Notes: generated by a model not told the origin, from the letters alone. Numbered from the stretch's first letter, positions 18,495 to 28,577 are shown. The stretch: DNA of 64,000 nt from Pseudomonas sp. StFLB209 (GCF_000829415.1 NZ_AP014637.1:1438001-1502000); one strand, 5' to 3'. Program-made: numbers and translations.

Positions 18495-18908
18495 TTACTT
18501 CACCAATGGAAGGTTGTCGGCACGCCAGGTGGAAATACCGCCCGACAGCTTGGCCGCCTTGAAGCCAGCCTTGATCAGCTCGCCGGCGGTGCTGCCTGCA
18601 TGCTGCCCCATGGCGTCGACCAGAATCAACGTCTTGTCCTTGTATTTGTTCAGCTCCGAAGTACGGCTCAGGACTTTGTCCTGCGGGTAATTGAGCGCGC
18701 CAACGATGTGGCCTGCGGCGTAATCCTTGGCGGAACGAACATCGATCACCACGCCCTGGTCGCTGTTCACCAGCGCGGTCAGTTGGCCAGTGCTGATACC
18801 GCGGGCACCTTTGCTCACTTCATAAGCGATCAGCAACGCCAGCAGAATCACGAAAGCGCCGGTGATCAGATAGTGGTTTGTGATGAATTCAAGCAGTTGA
18901 GCAACCAT
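18495..18908 (-). CDS. Membrane-anchored rhodanese-like protein (YibN-type)
   Basis: A 137-residue protein with one N-terminal transmembrane helix (about 14-30, ITGAFVILLALLIAYEV) and a rhodanese domain (VVIDVRSAKDYAAGHIVGAL). The place where rhodaneses have the active-site Cys reads LVDAMGQHAG, and the whole protein has no cysteine, so sulfur transfer is unlikely. ATG 18908 is preferred to the upstream 18950. It precedes grxC and secB. A YibN role linked to membrane protein insertion has been proposed in E. coli; I infer only family membership. Confidence 0.85.
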   Translation of the reverse strand: MVAQLLEFITNHYLITGAFVILLALLIAYEVSKGARGISTGQLTALVNSDQGVVIDVRSAKDYAAGHIVGALNYPQDKVLSRTSELNKYKDKTLILVDAMGQHAGSTAGELIKAGFKAAKLSGGISTWRADNLPLVK

Positions 18909-19102
18909 CTTTAGGTTCCAGGGCGTTAAAATGCCGGCCAGTATACACACCCCCCAAGGACCACCAAAGGGTGCACGGCAGTGACGCCGGGGGAACTTGT
19001 CCCTAAAATGCCGATCTTTTCCCTACTTCCCATTTTGCAAAGCAGGCCGTTCGAAACCGGGACGACGTTCCCGACTGAAGCGGCCGGCAAACGAGGGTTT
19101 CT

Positions 19103-20635
19103 ATGACTGCTGCGCCCAAACCTCTGGTTCTGATCATTCTCGACGGCTTCGGCCACAGCGAGAACCCCGAAGGCAACGCCATCATGGCGGCCCGGATGCC
19201 AGTCATGGAACGTCTCTACGCCAGCAAGTCCCACGGGCTGATTTCCGGCTCCGGCATGGACGTCGGCCTGCCCGACGGGCAGATGGGCAACTCGGAAGTC
19301 GGTCACATGAACCTCGGCGCCGGCCGGGTGGTATACCAGGACTTCACCCGGGTCACCAAGGCCATCCGCGACGGCGAGTTCTTCGAAAACCCGGCCATCT
19401 GCGAGGCAGTCGACAAGGCCGTTGGTGCCGGCAAGGCCGTGCACATCATGGGCCTGCTGTCGGACGGCGGGGTGCACAGCCACCAGGATCATTTGGTCGC
19501 CATGGCCGAACTGGCAGCCAAGCGCGGCGCCGAGAAAATCTACCTGCATGCGTTCCTCGATGGCCGCGATACGCCACCGCGCAGCGCCGAAAGCTCGCTG
19601 CAACTGCTCGACGACGCGTTTGCCCGGTTGGGCAAGGGCCGCATCGCGACGATCATCGGCCGGTTCTTCGCCATGGACCGCGACAATCGCTGGGATCGCG
19701 TTTCGGCGGCCTATAACCTGATTGTTGACGGCACTGCCGAATTCACCTCAGACAACGCCGTAGCCGGTCTGCAGGCGGCCTATGCCCGTGACGAGAGCGA
19801 CGAGTTCGTCAAACCCACGGCCATTGGCGAGAAAGTCACCGTTGAAGACGGCGACGCCGTGGTATTCATGAACTTCCGCGCCGACCGCGCCCGCGAACTG
19901 AGCCGGGTGTTCGTCGAGGATGACTTCAAAGAGTTCGCCCGCGCCCGCCAGCCCAAGACCCATTACGTGATGCTGACCCAGTACTCGGCCAGCATCCACG
20001 CCCCGGCCGCTTTCGCGCCGGGCAGCCTGAAAAACGTGCTGGGCCAGTACCTGGCCGACAACGGTAAAACCCAACTGCGCATCGCCGAAACCGAGAAATA
20101 CGCCCATGTGACGTTCTTCTTCTCCGGCGGCCGCGAAGAGGAATTCCCTGGCGAAGAGCGCATCCTGATCCCGTCGCCCAAGGTCGCCACGTACGACCTG
20201 CAGCCAGAGATGAGCGCACCGCAAGTCACCGACCGCATCGTCGATGCCATCGAAAACCAGCGTTATGACGTGATCATCGTCAACTACGCCAACGGCGACA
20301 TGGTTGGCCACAGCGGTGTGATGGCCGCGGCGGTCAAGGCCGTGGAGTGCCTGGACGAGTGCCTGGGGCGCATCACCACCGCGCTGGACAAGGTCGGCGG
20401 CGAAGCGCTGATCACCGCCGACCACGGTAACGTCGAGCAAATGACCGACGACCATACCGGCCAGGCGCACACGGCGCACACCTCGGAACCGGTGCCGTTC
20501 ATCTATTATGGCAACAAGCCTTTGAAGGTCCGTGAAGGCGGTGTCCTGGCCGACGTGGCCCCGACCCTGCTGCTGTTGCTGGGCCTGGACAAGCCCGAAG
20601 AAATGACCGGCCATTCGATTCTGGTGGCCAAATAG
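19103..20635 (+). CDS. gpmI: 2,3-bisphosphoglycerate-independent phosphoglycerate mutase
   Basis: The 510-residue Mn-dependent enzyme interconverts 3- and 2-phosphoglycerate in glycolysis and gluconeogenesis. The phosphatase-like domain is marked by LIILDGFG at the start, the phosphoserine site in [20 protein letters not shown], and the metal ligands in ADHGNVEQM near the C-terminus. GAGGGTTTCT precedes ATG 19103. It is divergent from the rhodanese gene and heads a run of envelope genes (envC, ctpA, yibQ), though a REP hairpin and 140 bp separate it from envC. Confidence 0.96.
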   Translation: MTAAPKPLVLIILDGFGHSENPEGNAIMAARMPVMERLYASKSHGLISGSGMDVGLPDGQMGNSEVGHMNLGAGRVVYQDFTRVTKAIRDGEFFENPAICEAVDKAVGAGKAVHIMGLLSDGGVHSHQDHLVAMAELAAKRGAEKIYLHAFLDGRDTPPRSAESSLQLLDDAFARLGKGRIATIIGRFFAMDRDNRWDRVSAAYNLIVDGTAEFTSDNAVAGLQAAYARDESDEFVKPTAIGEKVTVEDGDAVVFMNFRADRARELSRVFVEDDFKEFARARQPKTHYVMLTQYSASIHAPAAFAPGSLKNVLGQYLADNGKTQLRIAETEKYAHVTFFFSGGREEEFPGEERILIPSPKVATYDLQPEMSAPQVTDRIVDAIENQRYDVIIVNYANGDMVGHSGVMAAAVKAVECLDECLGRITTALDKVGGEALITADHGNVEQMTDDHTGQAHTAHTSEPVPFIYYGNKPLKVREGGVLADVAPTLLLLLGLDKPEEMTGHSILVAK

Positions 20636-20644
20636 CATCTCAAT

Positions 20645-20690
20645 CGTAGGAGCGGCTTCAGCCGCGAATGCCGTGAAAGGCCGCTCCCAC
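20645..20690. repeat. REP hairpin after gpmI
   Basis: CGTAGGAGCGGCTTCAGCCGCG faces GGCCGCTCCCACC. It lies immediately after the gpmI stop. Confidence 0.75.
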
Positions 20691-20776
20691 CTACCAGCTT
20701 CATTTGTTTTACCGGATAGCGCGGGCATACTAAGCCTGTCGTTCCATTCACCCATTGCCCGGTATCGCCCATTCAC

Positions 20777-22090
20777 ATGCTCCGCGCCCTGACCGCCCTT
20801 GTTCTGATCTGCCTGCTCAACCCGGCATTCGCCGAGGATGAACGCGCTCAGACACAAAAACAGATAGAGGCTGCCCGCCAGGACATTGCCGAGCTGCAAA
20901 AGACCCTGAGCAAACTGCAGGCCGAAAAGAGCGGGGTCCAGAAGGACCTGCGCGCCACTGAAACGGAAATGGGAAAGCTTGAAAAGCAGGTCGAGGTCCT
21001 GCAGCTGGAACTAAAAAAGACCGAAGCCGAGCTGCACAAGCTCGACCATGACAAGAAACAGCTCAACAACGCCAAGGTCGATCAGCAACGCCTGATCGCC
21101 ATCCAGGCCCGTGCTGCCTACCAAGGCGGCCGCCAGGAATACCTCAAGCTGCTGCTCAATCAGCAGCACCCGGAAAAATTCGCCCGCACCCTCACCTATT
21201 ACGACTTTCTCAGCAAAGCGCGTCTGGCCCAGCTTGAGCAATTCAACGAAACCCTGCGCCAGCTGGCCAATGTCGAAAAAGACATCGACCGCCAGCAGGC
21301 GCAACTGCTGGTCCAGAAAAGCGACCTTGAGCGCCAGAACAACGAACTGGCCAAGGTCCGCGAAGAACGCCAGAAGGTGCTGGCTACCCTTAATCAGCAG
21401 ACCAGGGCCAGCGATCAGAAACTGGCGGCCCGCCAGCAGGACCAGGCCGAGCTGAACAGCGTGCTCAAGACCATCGAGGAAACCCTCGCCCGTCAGGCCC
21501 GTGAAGCCGAAGAAGCACGCCAGAAAGCCCTCGCCGCCGCCCGTGAGGCCGAGGCCGCCGCCGAGCGTCAGCGCCAGCAGGCACTGGCCCGCAACAATCG
21601 CAGTGACGATGAAGAGCCTGCGCCCAGGCGCCCGGCCAGAACCCCCGGCATTGCCGTGTCCAGCGACGGCGCGGTGTATGGCGGCGTTTTTGCTGAGGCC
21701 AGGGGTAAACTTCCATGGCCGATCAATGGTCGATTACTTGCACGGTTCGGCGAAGCCCGCGGCGACGATGAACGCTCACGCTGGGATGGCGTAATGATCA
21801 GCGCTGCCGCTGGCAGCCAGGTCCGCGCTGTCCATGGTGGCCGGGTGGTTTTCGCTGACTGGTTGCGTGGCGCCGGACTTCTGGTCATTCTCGACCATGG
21901 CAACGGTTATCTGAGCCTGTATGGCCACAATCAGAGCCTGCTCAAGAAGGCCGGTGATATCGTCAAGGCCGGTGAAGCGATCTCCACAGTAGGTAGTAGT
22001 GGCGGTCAGGACACCGCAGCGCTGTACTTTGCCATTCGTCAGCAGGGTCGTCCGACCGACCCGGCCCAATGGTGCCGTTCTCAAGGATAA
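20777..22090 (+). CDS. envC: Murein hydrolase activator EnvC
   Basis: This 437-residue periplasmic protein activates amidases that split septal peptidoglycan. A signal peptide (MLRALTALVLICLLNPAFA) is followed by a long coiled coil rich in Glu/Gln/Lys (about 22-270). A C-terminal LytM domain occupies about 310-437. The LytM metal ligands are replaced: the HxxxD site reads RWDG and the HxH site reads LYFAI, as in EnvC-type activators without hydrolase activity. ctpA follows 32 bp later in the same direction. Confidence 0.93.
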   Translation: MLRALTALVLICLLNPAFAEDERAQTQKQIEAARQDIAELQKTLSKLQAEKSGVQKDLRATETEMGKLEKQVEVLQLELKKTEAELHKLDHDKKQLNNAKVDQQRLIAIQARAAYQGGRQEYLKLLLNQQHPEKFARTLTYYDFLSKARLAQLEQFNETLRQLANVEKDIDRQQAQLLVQKSDLERQNNELAKVREERQKVLATLNQQTRASDQKLAARQQDQAELNSVLKTIEETLARQAREAEEARQKALAAAREAEAAAERQRQQALARNNRSDDEEPAPRRPARTPGIAVSSDGAVYGGVFAEARGKLPWPINGRLLARFGEARGDDERSRWDGVMISAAAGSQVRAVHGGRVVFADWLRGAGLLVILDHGNGYLSLYGHNQSLLKKAGDIVKAGEAISTVGSSGGQDTAALYFAIRQQGRPTDPAQWCRSQG

Positions 22091-22122
22091 GTCGGCACCA
22101 CTCAAGATCAGGAGCTTGTCAC

Positions 22123-23451
22123 ATGCTGCATTTGCCCCGCCTTACCTCGCTGGCCCTGGCGATTGCCCTCGTGATCGGGGCACCGCTGACTCAGGCCGCC
22201 GAGCCAGCCCCTGCCGCCCGAGCGGCGGAGCCTGCCGCTGCGGCCAACGCCAAGGCACCGTTGCCGCTGGACGAGCTGCGCACCTTTGCCGAGGTACTGG
22301 ACCGGGTCAAGGCTGCCTACGTCGAGCCCGTGGACGACAAAACCCTGCTGGAGAATGCGATCAAGGGCATGCTCAGCAACCTTGACCCGCACTCTGCCTA
22401 TCTCGGCCCGGAAGACTTCCAGGAGCTGCAAGAGAGCACCAGCGGTGAGTTCGGCGGCCTGGGCATCGAAGTGGGTGTCGAGAACGGCATGGTCAAAGTG
22501 GTCTCGCCCATCGACGACACCCCGGCCTCGCGCGCCGGCATCGAAGCCGGTGACCTGATCGTCAAGATCAACGGTGCACCGACCCAGGGCCAGACCATGC
22601 AGGAGGCCGTGGACAAGATGCGCGGCAAGGTCGGCGAGAAGATCACCCTGACCCTGGTGCGCGATGGCGGCAACCCGTTTGACGTGACCCTGTCGCGGGC
22701 CATCATCCAGGTCAAGAGCGTCAAGGCGCAGCTGCTTGAAAGCGGCTATGGCTATGTGCGCATCACCCAGTTCCAGGTCAAGACCGGCGACGAAGTGGGC
22801 AAGGCGCTGACCAAGCTGCGCAAGGACAACGGCAACAAGAAACTCAGCGGCATCGTCCTGGACCTGCGCAACAACCCAGGCGGCGTGCTGCAATCGGCGG
22901 TCGCCGTGGCCGACCACTTCCTGACCAAAGGCCTGATCGTTTACACCAAAGGCCGGATCGCCAACTCCGAACTGCGCTTCTCTGCCGACCCGGCCGATGC
23001 CAGCGAAGGCGTGCCACTGGTGGTGCTGATCAACGGCGGTAGCGCGTCGGCCTCGGAAATCGTCGCCGGTGCCTTGCAAGACCAGAAGCGCGGCATTCTG
23101 ATGGGCACCGATACCTTCGGCAAAGGCTCGGTCCAGACCGTGCTGCCGCTGAACAACGACCGCGCCCTGAAGCTCACCACCGCGCTGTACTACACCCCTA
23201 ACGGTCGCTCAATCCAGGCGCAGGGCATCAACCCGGACATCGTGGTGCGCCGTGGCAAGGTCACCAGCGAAGCCGATGGCGAGAACTACAAGGAAGCCGA
23301 CCTGTACGGCCACCTGGGCAATGGCAACGGCGGGGCCGACAGGCCGACCGTCAAGGGCAGCGCAGCCAAGAGCCGTCCGCAGGATGAAGACTATCAGCTC
23401 AATCAGGCGCTCAGCCTGCTCAAGGGCCTGAGCGTCACCCGCGGCAACTGA
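22123..23451 (+). CDS. ctpA: Carboxyl-terminal processing protease (S41 family)
   Basis: A 442-residue periplasmic serine protease. A signal peptide with ALAIALVIGAPLTQAAEP is followed by an N-terminal helical region and a PDZ domain (about 95-165, GGLGIEVGVENGMVKVVSPI). The catalytic domain has its Ser in NGGSASASEIVAGALQD and its Lys in GTDTFGKGSVQT. ATG 22123 is chosen because CAGGAGCTTGTCAC precedes it. CtpA of Pseudomonas degrades peptidoglycan cross-link hydrolases with its partner LbcA. It overlaps the next gene by one base. Confidence 0.94.
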   Translation: MLHLPRLTSLALAIALVIGAPLTQAAEPAPAARAAEPAAAANAKAPLPLDELRTFAEVLDRVKAAYVEPVDDKTLLENAIKGMLSNLDPHSAYLGPEDFQELQESTSGEFGGLGIEVGVENGMVKVVSPIDDTPASRAGIEAGDLIVKINGAPTQGQTMQEAVDKMRGKVGEKITLTLVRDGGNPFDVTLSRAIIQVKSVKAQLLESGYGYVRITQFQVKTGDEVGKALTKLRKDNGNKKLSGIVLDLRNNPGGVLQSAVAVADHFLTKGLIVYTKGRIANSELRFSADPADASEGVPLVVLINGGSASASEIVAGALQDQKRGILMGTDTFGKGSVQTVLPLNNDRALKLTTALYYTPNGRSIQAQGINPDIVVRRGKVTSEADGENYKEADLYGHLGNGNGGADRPTVKGSAAKSRPQDEDYQLNQALSLLKGLSVTRGN

Positions 23452-24224
23452 TGCGCGGGTTCCTTCACCTTGGGCTCGCTCTGGTGCTGGCGGCTGTGTC
23501 TTGCGCAGCCGCTGCCACTGAGGCGCCGAAAGCCTACCTGAGCCTGATCATCGACGATCTGGGCCAAAACCCCAGCCGCGATAGCCGGACCCTGGCCCTG
23601 CCGGGGCCGGTGACCCTGGCGATCATGCCTGACACACCGCATGCCACCGACTTCGCCCGGCAGGGCCATAAGGCCGGCAAGACGGTGATCCTGCATATGC
23701 CCATGGACCCGGCCACCGGCCCCTACGCCTGGCATCCTGGCCTGCCCACCAGCGAGCTGGAAAGCCGCCTCAACGCGGCATTGCTCAAGGTGCCCTACGC
23801 CGCCGGCATCAACAACCACATGGGCAGCCGCATGACCGCCGAGCCTGAGGCCATGAGCTGGCTGATGGCCGAACTGCAACGGCGCCACCTGTTCTTTGTC
23901 GACAGCCGCACCAGCGCCCGCACCGTGGCCGCCGCCAAGGCTCAGGAACTGGGCCTGGCGAGTGTCTCGCGGGATGTGTTTCTCGACGACGAGCGCACTG
24001 CCGAGGCCATCACCCGGCAACTGCACAGCGCCGTGCGCCTGGCCCGCGAGAAAGGCACTGCCGTGGTGATCGGCCATCCTTACCCGGTGACCCTCGACGT
24101 CCTGGAACGCGAAATGCCCAGGCTCAAGGCCCAGGGCGTGGAATGGATCGAGTTGCGCCACATGATCAGCCTGCGCGGCAACAAGGCCATGCCGGCTCAT
24201 GGCAAAAATGGTGTGTATCGCTAA
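23451..24224 (+). CDS. yibQ: Divergent polysaccharide deacetylase family protein (YibQ)
   Basis: A 257-residue secreted protein with a signal peptide (MRGFLHLGLALVLAAVSCAAAA) and the YibQ domain. LSLIIDDLGQN and INNHMGSRMTAEPEAM correspond to the deacetylase-fold metal region, although the family's activity is unproven. Its ATG shares a base with the ctpA stop (TGATG), so envC-ctpA-yibQ read as one cell-wall operon. The stop codon TAA is also the first bases of a long palindromic repeat, which probably ends the transcript. Confidence 0.88.
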   Translation: MRGFLHLGLALVLAAVSCAAAATEAPKAYLSLIIDDLGQNPSRDSRTLALPGPVTLAIMPDTPHATDFARQGHKAGKTVILHMPMDPATGPYAWHPGLPTSELESRLNAALLKVPYAAGINNHMGSRMTAEPEAMSWLMAELQRRHLFFVDSRTSARTVAAAKAQELGLASVSRDVFLDDERTAEAITRQLHSAVRLAREKGTAVVIGHPYPVTLDVLEREMPRLKAQGVEWIELRHMISLRGNKAMPAHGKNGVYR

Positions 24225-24365
24225 GAGGGTGCCTACAAAATGGCTGCACTCGGCAATACTGCGTTGAAATCGACCTCAAAATGCTCATGTACTTATGTAC
24301 ACTGCGCTTTTTCGCCCGATTTCGCCTTGTCTTGCCTTCGTTCGCCTATTTTGTAAACACCCTCT
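24224..24365. repeat. Long imperfect palindromic intergenic repeat (copy 2)
   Basis: AGAGGGTGCCTACAAAAT (24224-24241) pairs with ATTTTGTAAACACCCTCT (24348-24365), with two mismatches. The core contains AATGCTCATGTAC and a facing GTACACTGCGCTT, the same core as copy 1. A third partial arm (AGAGGGCGCCTACAAAT, from 24368) runs into the end of the next gene. Confidence 0.75.
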
Positions 24366-24375
24366 GAGAGGGCGC

Positions 24376-25134
24376 CTACAAATACTGATCGGTGATCTTG
24401 TCGATCAGCCCTTCACGGCGAATCTGATCGAGGGCTTTTTGCAGCCGCTCGACGATCGGCTGCGGGGTGTCTTTATTCAAGGCCAGGTACAGCTCGGCCC
24501 TGTTGAAGCGCAGTACGCTCTTGAGGCCGGTGATGCCGTCCTGACGCGCCAGCCAGCGCCCGGTCGGGTCGGCGGTGGCCCACAGGTCGATCTGGCCGCT
24601 GACCAGCCGGCGCGGGTTGTCCTGGTCGCGCAGCATCAATACCGGATCAAAGCCTTTGAGCAACAGATGCTCGGCCACCGCATCGCCTTTGTAGGCGCCG
24701 ACCCGGTAGCTTTTCGCCTGTTCCAGGCTGCTGAGCGAGACAATCGGGCTGTCGCCACGGGCCAGCAGGACCCATTGGACCGTCGAGATCGGCCCAACCC
24801 ATTTGAACAGGGGCTCGCGTTCCGGGGTGCGGACGGTGGAGAACACCGCATAGCCAGGCTTTTCCAGCGCCAGCTTGTAGACCCGTTCCCAGGGAAAGCG
24901 CAGGGTCAGGTTGTACTCGACACCGGCACGCTTGAAGGTTTCGCGCATCACCTGCACGGCGATGCCGTCGAGGTTGTCGCCCTGAGCGAAGTTCTTGCCA
25001 TCCAGGGCCATGTTGTACGGCGGGTAGTTCTCGGTCAGCAGGACGATCTTGCGCACTGCCGCTTCGCTGCCAGACACCAGCGGGCTGAGAAACGGGATGA
25101 GGCCAATCAGTACAAGCAGAAGACCCTTGAACAT
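24376..25134 (-). CDS. Periplasmic solute-binding protein, amino-acid type
   Basis: A 252-residue exported protein of the bacterial SBP family 3 (PF00497 type). A signal peptide (MFKGLLLVLIGLIPFLSPLVSGSEA) is followed by KIVLLTENYPPYNMALDGKN, the usual first strand, and a two-lobed domain. ATG 25134 is chosen since the 78 residues of the longer reading are not protein-like. No permease or ATPase gene is adjacent, so it may be an orphan receptor or a signalling input. The ligand is unknown. The last codons overlap a repeat arm. Confidence 0.83.
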   Translation of the reverse strand: MFKGLLLVLIGLIPFLSPLVSGSEAAVRKIVLLTENYPPYNMALDGKNFAQGDNLDGIAVQVMRETFKRAGVEYNLTLRFPWERVYKLALEKPGYAVFSTVRTPEREPLFKWVGPISTVQWVLLARGDSPIVSLSSLEQAKSYRVGAYKGDAVAEHLLLKGFDPVLMLRDQDNPRRLVSGQIDLWATADPTGRWLARQDGITGLKSVLRFNRAELYLALNKDTPQPIVERLQKALDQIRREGLIDKITDQYL

Positions 25135-25234
25135 ATTCCGGGACTCGAACAAGACGACCGATGCAGAGTGCCGTGAAGCGGGTGGACTGTCTACCGGGAT
25201 GACTACTTTTGATACATCCCGGCAGAAAATCGTT

Positions 25235-26005
25235 TCAGCGCACCACAATGCCCCGTGCGGCCATGTAGGCCTTGGCTTCGGGAACCGTGTATTCACCGAA
25301 GTGGAAGATGCTCGCCGCCAGCACCGCACTGGCGTGGCCTTCCAGTACACCGGCTGCCAGGTGCTCAAGGTTGCCGACGCCGCCTGAGGCGATCACCGGA
25401 ATACCCAGCGCATCGCTGATGGCGCGGGTGACGCCCAGGTCGAAGCCGTTCTTCATACCGTCCTGGTCCATGCTGGTCAGCAGGATTTCTCCGGCGCCCA
25501 GATCTTCCATTTTCTTCGCCCACTGGACCGCATCCAGCCCGGTCGGCTTGCGCCCGCCATGGGTAAAGATCTCCCAGCGCGGCGCTTCGCCCGGCCCGCT
25601 CACCTTCTTGGCATCAATGGCAACGACGATACACTGCGAACCGAAACGATCGGCCGCTTCACCGACGAACTCGGGGTTGAACACCGCTGCTGTGTTGATC
25701 GACACCTTGTCGGCGCCAGCGTTGAGCAGGTTACGGATGTCCTGAACCGTGCGTACACCACCGCCGACGGTCAGCGGAATGAACACCTGGCTGGCCATGC
25801 GCTCGACAGTGTGCAGCGTGGTGTCACGGCCATCGACGCTGGCCGTGATGTCCAGAAAGGTGATCTCGTCCGCGCCCTGCTCGTTGTAACGCCGGGCGAT
25901 TTCCACCGGGTCACCCGCATCGCGGATATTTTCGAATTTCACACCCTTGACCACCCGACCGTTGTCGACGTCCAGGCAAGGGATGATGCGTTTGGCTAGA
26001 GCCAT
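25235..26005 (-). CDS. hisF: Imidazole glycerol phosphate synthase, cyclase subunit
   Basis: The 256-residue TIM barrel takes ammonia from HisH and converts PRFAR to IGP and AICAR. The catalytic Asp pair lies in [17 protein letters not shown] and in VVAIDAKK. Phosphate-binding loops GGGVRTVQD and [11 protein letters not shown] are intact. GGAGATCAGACCCA precedes ATG 26005. It is the last gene of hisB-hisH-DUF2164-hisA-hisF, separated from hisA by a REP doublet. Confidence 0.97.
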   Translation of the reverse strand: MALAKRIIPCLDVDNGRVVKGVKFENIRDAGDPVEIARRYNEQGADEITFLDITASVDGRDTTLHTVERMASQVFIPLTVGGGVRTVQDIRNLLNAGADKVSINTAAVFNPEFVGEAADRFGSQCIVVAIDAKKVSGPGEAPRWEIFTHGGRKPTGLDAVQWAKKMEDLGAGEILLTSMDQDGMKNGFDLGVTRAISDALGIPVIASGGVGNLEHLAAGVLEGHASAVLAASIFHFGEYTVPEAKAYMAARGIVVR

Positions 26006-26024
26006 TGGGTCTGATCTCCGATTC

Positions 26025-26114
26025 TCGTAGGAGCGGCTTTAGCCGCGAAGGCCGCGAATGGTCATGAATAGCCACGACCTGGCCAGCCTGCTTCGCAGCT
26101 AAAGCTGCTCCTGC
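26025..26114. repeat. REP doublet between hisA and hisF
   Basis: CGTAGGAGCGGCTTTAGCCGC faces CAGCTAAAGCTGCTCCTGCC. The second copy has the CAGC/GCTG version of the stem. Confidence 0.8.
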
Positions 26115-26122
26115 CGGGTCTG

Positions 26123-26860
26123 TCAATTGCCGTAGTTATCGCAGAAGGCCTGGGCCTCGGCGACGTCGAGGGTGCCTTCGTAGATCGCCCGGCCAGTGAT
26201 GGCGCCGATGATGCCGGGGGTTTTGGCGTCCAGCAGGGCCTGGATGTCGCCCAGGTTGTGGATGCCGCCCGAAGCGATCACCGGAATTCGCGTGGCCTGG
26301 GCCAGTGCGGCGGTGAAAGGTACGTTGCAGCCCTGCATCATGCCGTCTTTGGCGATGTCGGTGTAGACGATGGCCGACACACCATCGGCTTCGAAGCGCT
26401 TGGCCAGGTCGATGACCTGTACGGTGCTGACTTCAGCCCAGCCGTCGGTGGCGACGAAGCCGTCTTTGGCGTCCAGACCGACAATCACTTTGCCAGGGAA
26501 CGCGCGGCAGGCTTCAGCCACGAACTCGGGCTGCTTGACCGCCTTGGTGCCAATGATCACGTAGCTCACACCGGCCTTGACGTAGTGCTCGATGGTTTCC
26601 AGCGAGCGAATACCGCCGCCGATCTGGATCGGCAGCTGTGGATAACGCTTGGCGATGGCGGTGACCACCTCACCATTGACCGGCTGACCTTCAAAGGCGC
26701 CGTTGAGGTCAACCAGGTGTAGGCGGCGGCAGCCACCGTCGACCCACTTGGCCGCCATGCTCACCGGATCGTCGGAGAACACCGTGGAATCTTCCATACG
26801 GCCCTGGCGCAAGCGAACACAGGCACCGTCTTTGAGGTCGATTGCAGGAATAATGAGCAT
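26123..26860 (-). CDS. hisA: Phosphoribosylformimino-5-aminoimidazole carboxamide ribotide isomerase
   Basis: A 245-residue TIM barrel that isomerises ProFAR to PRFAR. The catalytic Asp residues lie in [17 protein letters not shown] and in [22 protein letters not shown] and [11 protein letters not shown] bind the phosphates. ATG 26860 follows AAAGGAAAAAAGC; the longer open frame runs through a REP and is rejected. Between hisH and hisF with the DUF2164 gene just upstream. Confidence 0.97.
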   Translation of the reverse strand: MLIIPAIDLKDGACVRLRQGRMEDSTVFSDDPVSMAAKWVDGGCRRLHLVDLNGAFEGQPVNGEVVTAIAKRYPQLPIQIGGGIRSLETIEHYVKAGVSYVIIGTKAVKQPEFVAEACRAFPGKVIVGLDAKDGFVATDGWAEVSTVQVIDLAKRFEADGVSAIVYTDIAKDGMMQGCNVPFTAALAQATRIPVIASGGIHNLGDIQALLDAKTPGIIGAITGRAIYEGTLDVAEAQAFCDNYGN

Positions 26861-26876
26861 GCTTTTTTCCTTTGTC

Positions 26877-26938
26877 GTAGGAGCGGCTTTAGCCGCGAAT
26901 CGCAGTGTCTGTTTCGCGGCTGAAGCCGCTCCTACAGG
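26877..26938. repeat. REP doublet upstream of hisA
   Basis: CGTAGGAGCGGCTTTAGCCGC and GCGGCTGAAGCCGCTCCTAC form a near-perfect inverted pair inside the his operon. Confidence 0.85.
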
Positions 26939-26951
26939 GTCATCACGATCG

Positions 26952-27212
26952 TTAATCTTTTTCCAGTGCCCACAGGTCGCTTTCAACGGCTTCGAAGCGT
27001 TCCTTGAGCAACTGCTGGGCATCGAAAATCGCCCGGTTGTAGTAGTACGGGGCGATCTCGCGCCCGAACAGCTCCAGTACCTCGGCCACCTCAAAGGTGC
27101 CCAGCTCCAGCTCGAAGCGCTCGGCGAACAGGCGCTTGAGCTTGTGGGTCGCTTCCTGCTCCTGTTCCGGGGTCAGCTTGAGAATCGGCGCGCGGGTTCT
27201 GGAGCGGCTCAT
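26952..27212 (-). CDS. DUF2164 family protein in the his operon
   Basis: A small 86-residue protein starting [20 protein letters not shown]. It is mostly helical, with [20 protein letters not shown] and a [18 protein letters not shown] segment typical of DUF2164. Function unknown. The gene starts 4 bp after the hisH stop, so it is cotranscribed. It does not belong to the histidine pathway in other bacteria but is kept at this place in pseudomonads. Confidence 0.85.
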   Translation of the reverse strand: MSRSRTRAPILKLTPEQEQEATHKLKRLFAERFELELGTFEVAEVLELFGREIAPYYYNRAIFDAQQLLKERFEAVESDLWALEKD

Positions 27213-27216
27213 GGTC

Positions 27217-27855
27217 TTACCAGCGCCCGTCCCAGGCCACGAAGTTCTGCAGCAGTTGCAGGCCGTGGGTATGGCTCTTCTCGGGGTGGAACTGCACGGC
27301 GAAGCGCGAACCGTCGGCCAGTGCTGCGGCGAAGTCCACGCCGTAATGACCACGGCCCACCACCTGACCGGGTTTGCCGGCTTCGATGAAGTAGCTGTGT
27401 ACGAAGTAGAAGCGGGCCAGATCCGGAATGTCGTGCCACAGCGGGTGGTCGACACTCTGGCTGACTTCGTTCCAGCCCATGTGCGGCACCTTGAGGTGTT
27501 CGCCGCCTTCGCTCAGATCCTTGCCGAAGAACCTGACCTGGCCGGGAAACATGCCGATGCAGTCAACGCCGTCGTTTTCTTCACTGCGATCGAGCAATGC
27601 CTGCATGCCGACGCAGATCCCCAGAAACGGACGGTCCTTGCTGACTTCCTGCACCAGGCTGTCAAAACCCAGCCGGCGGATCTCGGCCATGCAGTCGCGG
27701 ATCGCGCCGACACCGGGAAACACCACGCGGTCGGCTTCACGGATGACCTTGGCGTCGCTGCTGATCAGCACCTTGCCGGCGCCGACGTGCTCAAGCGCCT
27801 TGGCAACCGAGTGCAGGTTGCCCATGCCGTAGTCGATGACCGCAACGGTCTGCAT
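27217..27855 (-). CDS. hisH: Imidazole glycerol phosphate synthase, glutaminase subunit
   Basis: A 212-residue class I glutamine amidotransferase. The nucleophile is in [12 protein letters not shown], and the His-Glu of the triad is in [12 protein letters not shown]. It feeds ammonia to HisF. Its ATG shares a base with the hisB stop, and the DUF2164 gene follows after 4 bp. Full length. Confidence 0.97.
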   Translation of the reverse strand: MQTVAVIDYGMGNLHSVAKALEHVGAGKVLISSDAKVIREADRVVFPGVGAIRDCMAEIRRLGFDSLVQEVSKDRPFLGICVGMQALLDRSEENDGVDCIGMFPGQVRFFGKDLSEGGEHLKVPHMGWNEVSQSVDHPLWHDIPDLARFYFVHSYFIEAGKPGQVVGRGHYGVDFAAALADGSRFAVQFHPEKSHTHGLQLLQNFVAWDGRW

Positions 27856-28448
27856 CAGAGCACCCCCTTGGTGGAAGGCATCTGCCCGGCCATACGCTCA
27901 TCGAGCTCGACAGCCATGCGCAGTGCGCGGCCGAAGGCCTTGAACACGGTTTCGATCTGGTGGTGGGTATTGGTGCCGCGCAGGTTGTCGATGTGCAGGC
28001 TGACCAGCGCATGGTTGACGAAGCCCTGGAAGAATTCCTGAAACAGGTCGACATCGAACCGGCCGACCACCGCACGGGTGTAGGGCACGCGCATCTGCAG
28101 GCCGGGGCGGCCGGAGAAGTCGATGACCACCCGCGACAGCGCTTCGTCCAGCGGCACATAGGCATGGCCATAGCGACGAATGCCTTTCTTGTCACCAATG
28201 GCCTTGGCAAACGCCTGACCCAAGGTGATGCCGACGTCCTCCACGGTATGGTGGTCGTCGATGTCCAGGTCGCCCTTGCACTCGATATCCAGGTCGATCA
28301 GCCCGTGCCGGGCGATCTGGTCAAGCATGTGCTCAAGGAAGGGAACCCCGATATCGAATCGGGCCTTTCCGGTGCCATCCAGGTTGATCGAGACCTTGAT
28401 CTGGGTTTCCAGAGTATCGCGCTCGACGGATGCCTTACGTTCGGCCAT
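27855..28448 (-). CDS. hisB: Imidazoleglycerol-phosphate dehydratase
   Basis: A 197-residue monofunctional dehydratase, without the phosphatase domain found in enteric HisB. Metal-binding motifs are in [16 protein letters not shown] and [18 protein letters not shown] 28448 ([19 protein letters not shown]) is the family start; the 21 upstream codons are not used. First gene of the his operon here. Confidence 0.96.
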   Translation of the reverse strand: MAERKASVERDTLETQIKVSINLDGTGKARFDIGVPFLEHMLDQIARHGLIDLDIECKGDLDIDDHHTVEDVGITLGQAFAKAIGDKKGIRRYGHAYVPLDEALSRVVIDFSGRPGLQMRVPYTRAVVGRFDVDLFQEFFQGFVNHALVSLHIDNLRGTNTHHQIETVFKAFGRALRMAVELDERMAGQMPSTKGVL

Positions 28449-28577
28449 CACCAGCTCCGCAAAATCAGTAGCGAAAAAGGCGAGCATTATAGGCGCAGAA
28501 GCGCCCGGCATGAAGTAAAGAGGCGACGAGAAGGCAAGATGATAGCGACCAGGCTGCTCAGAACTACCTGAAACCGC

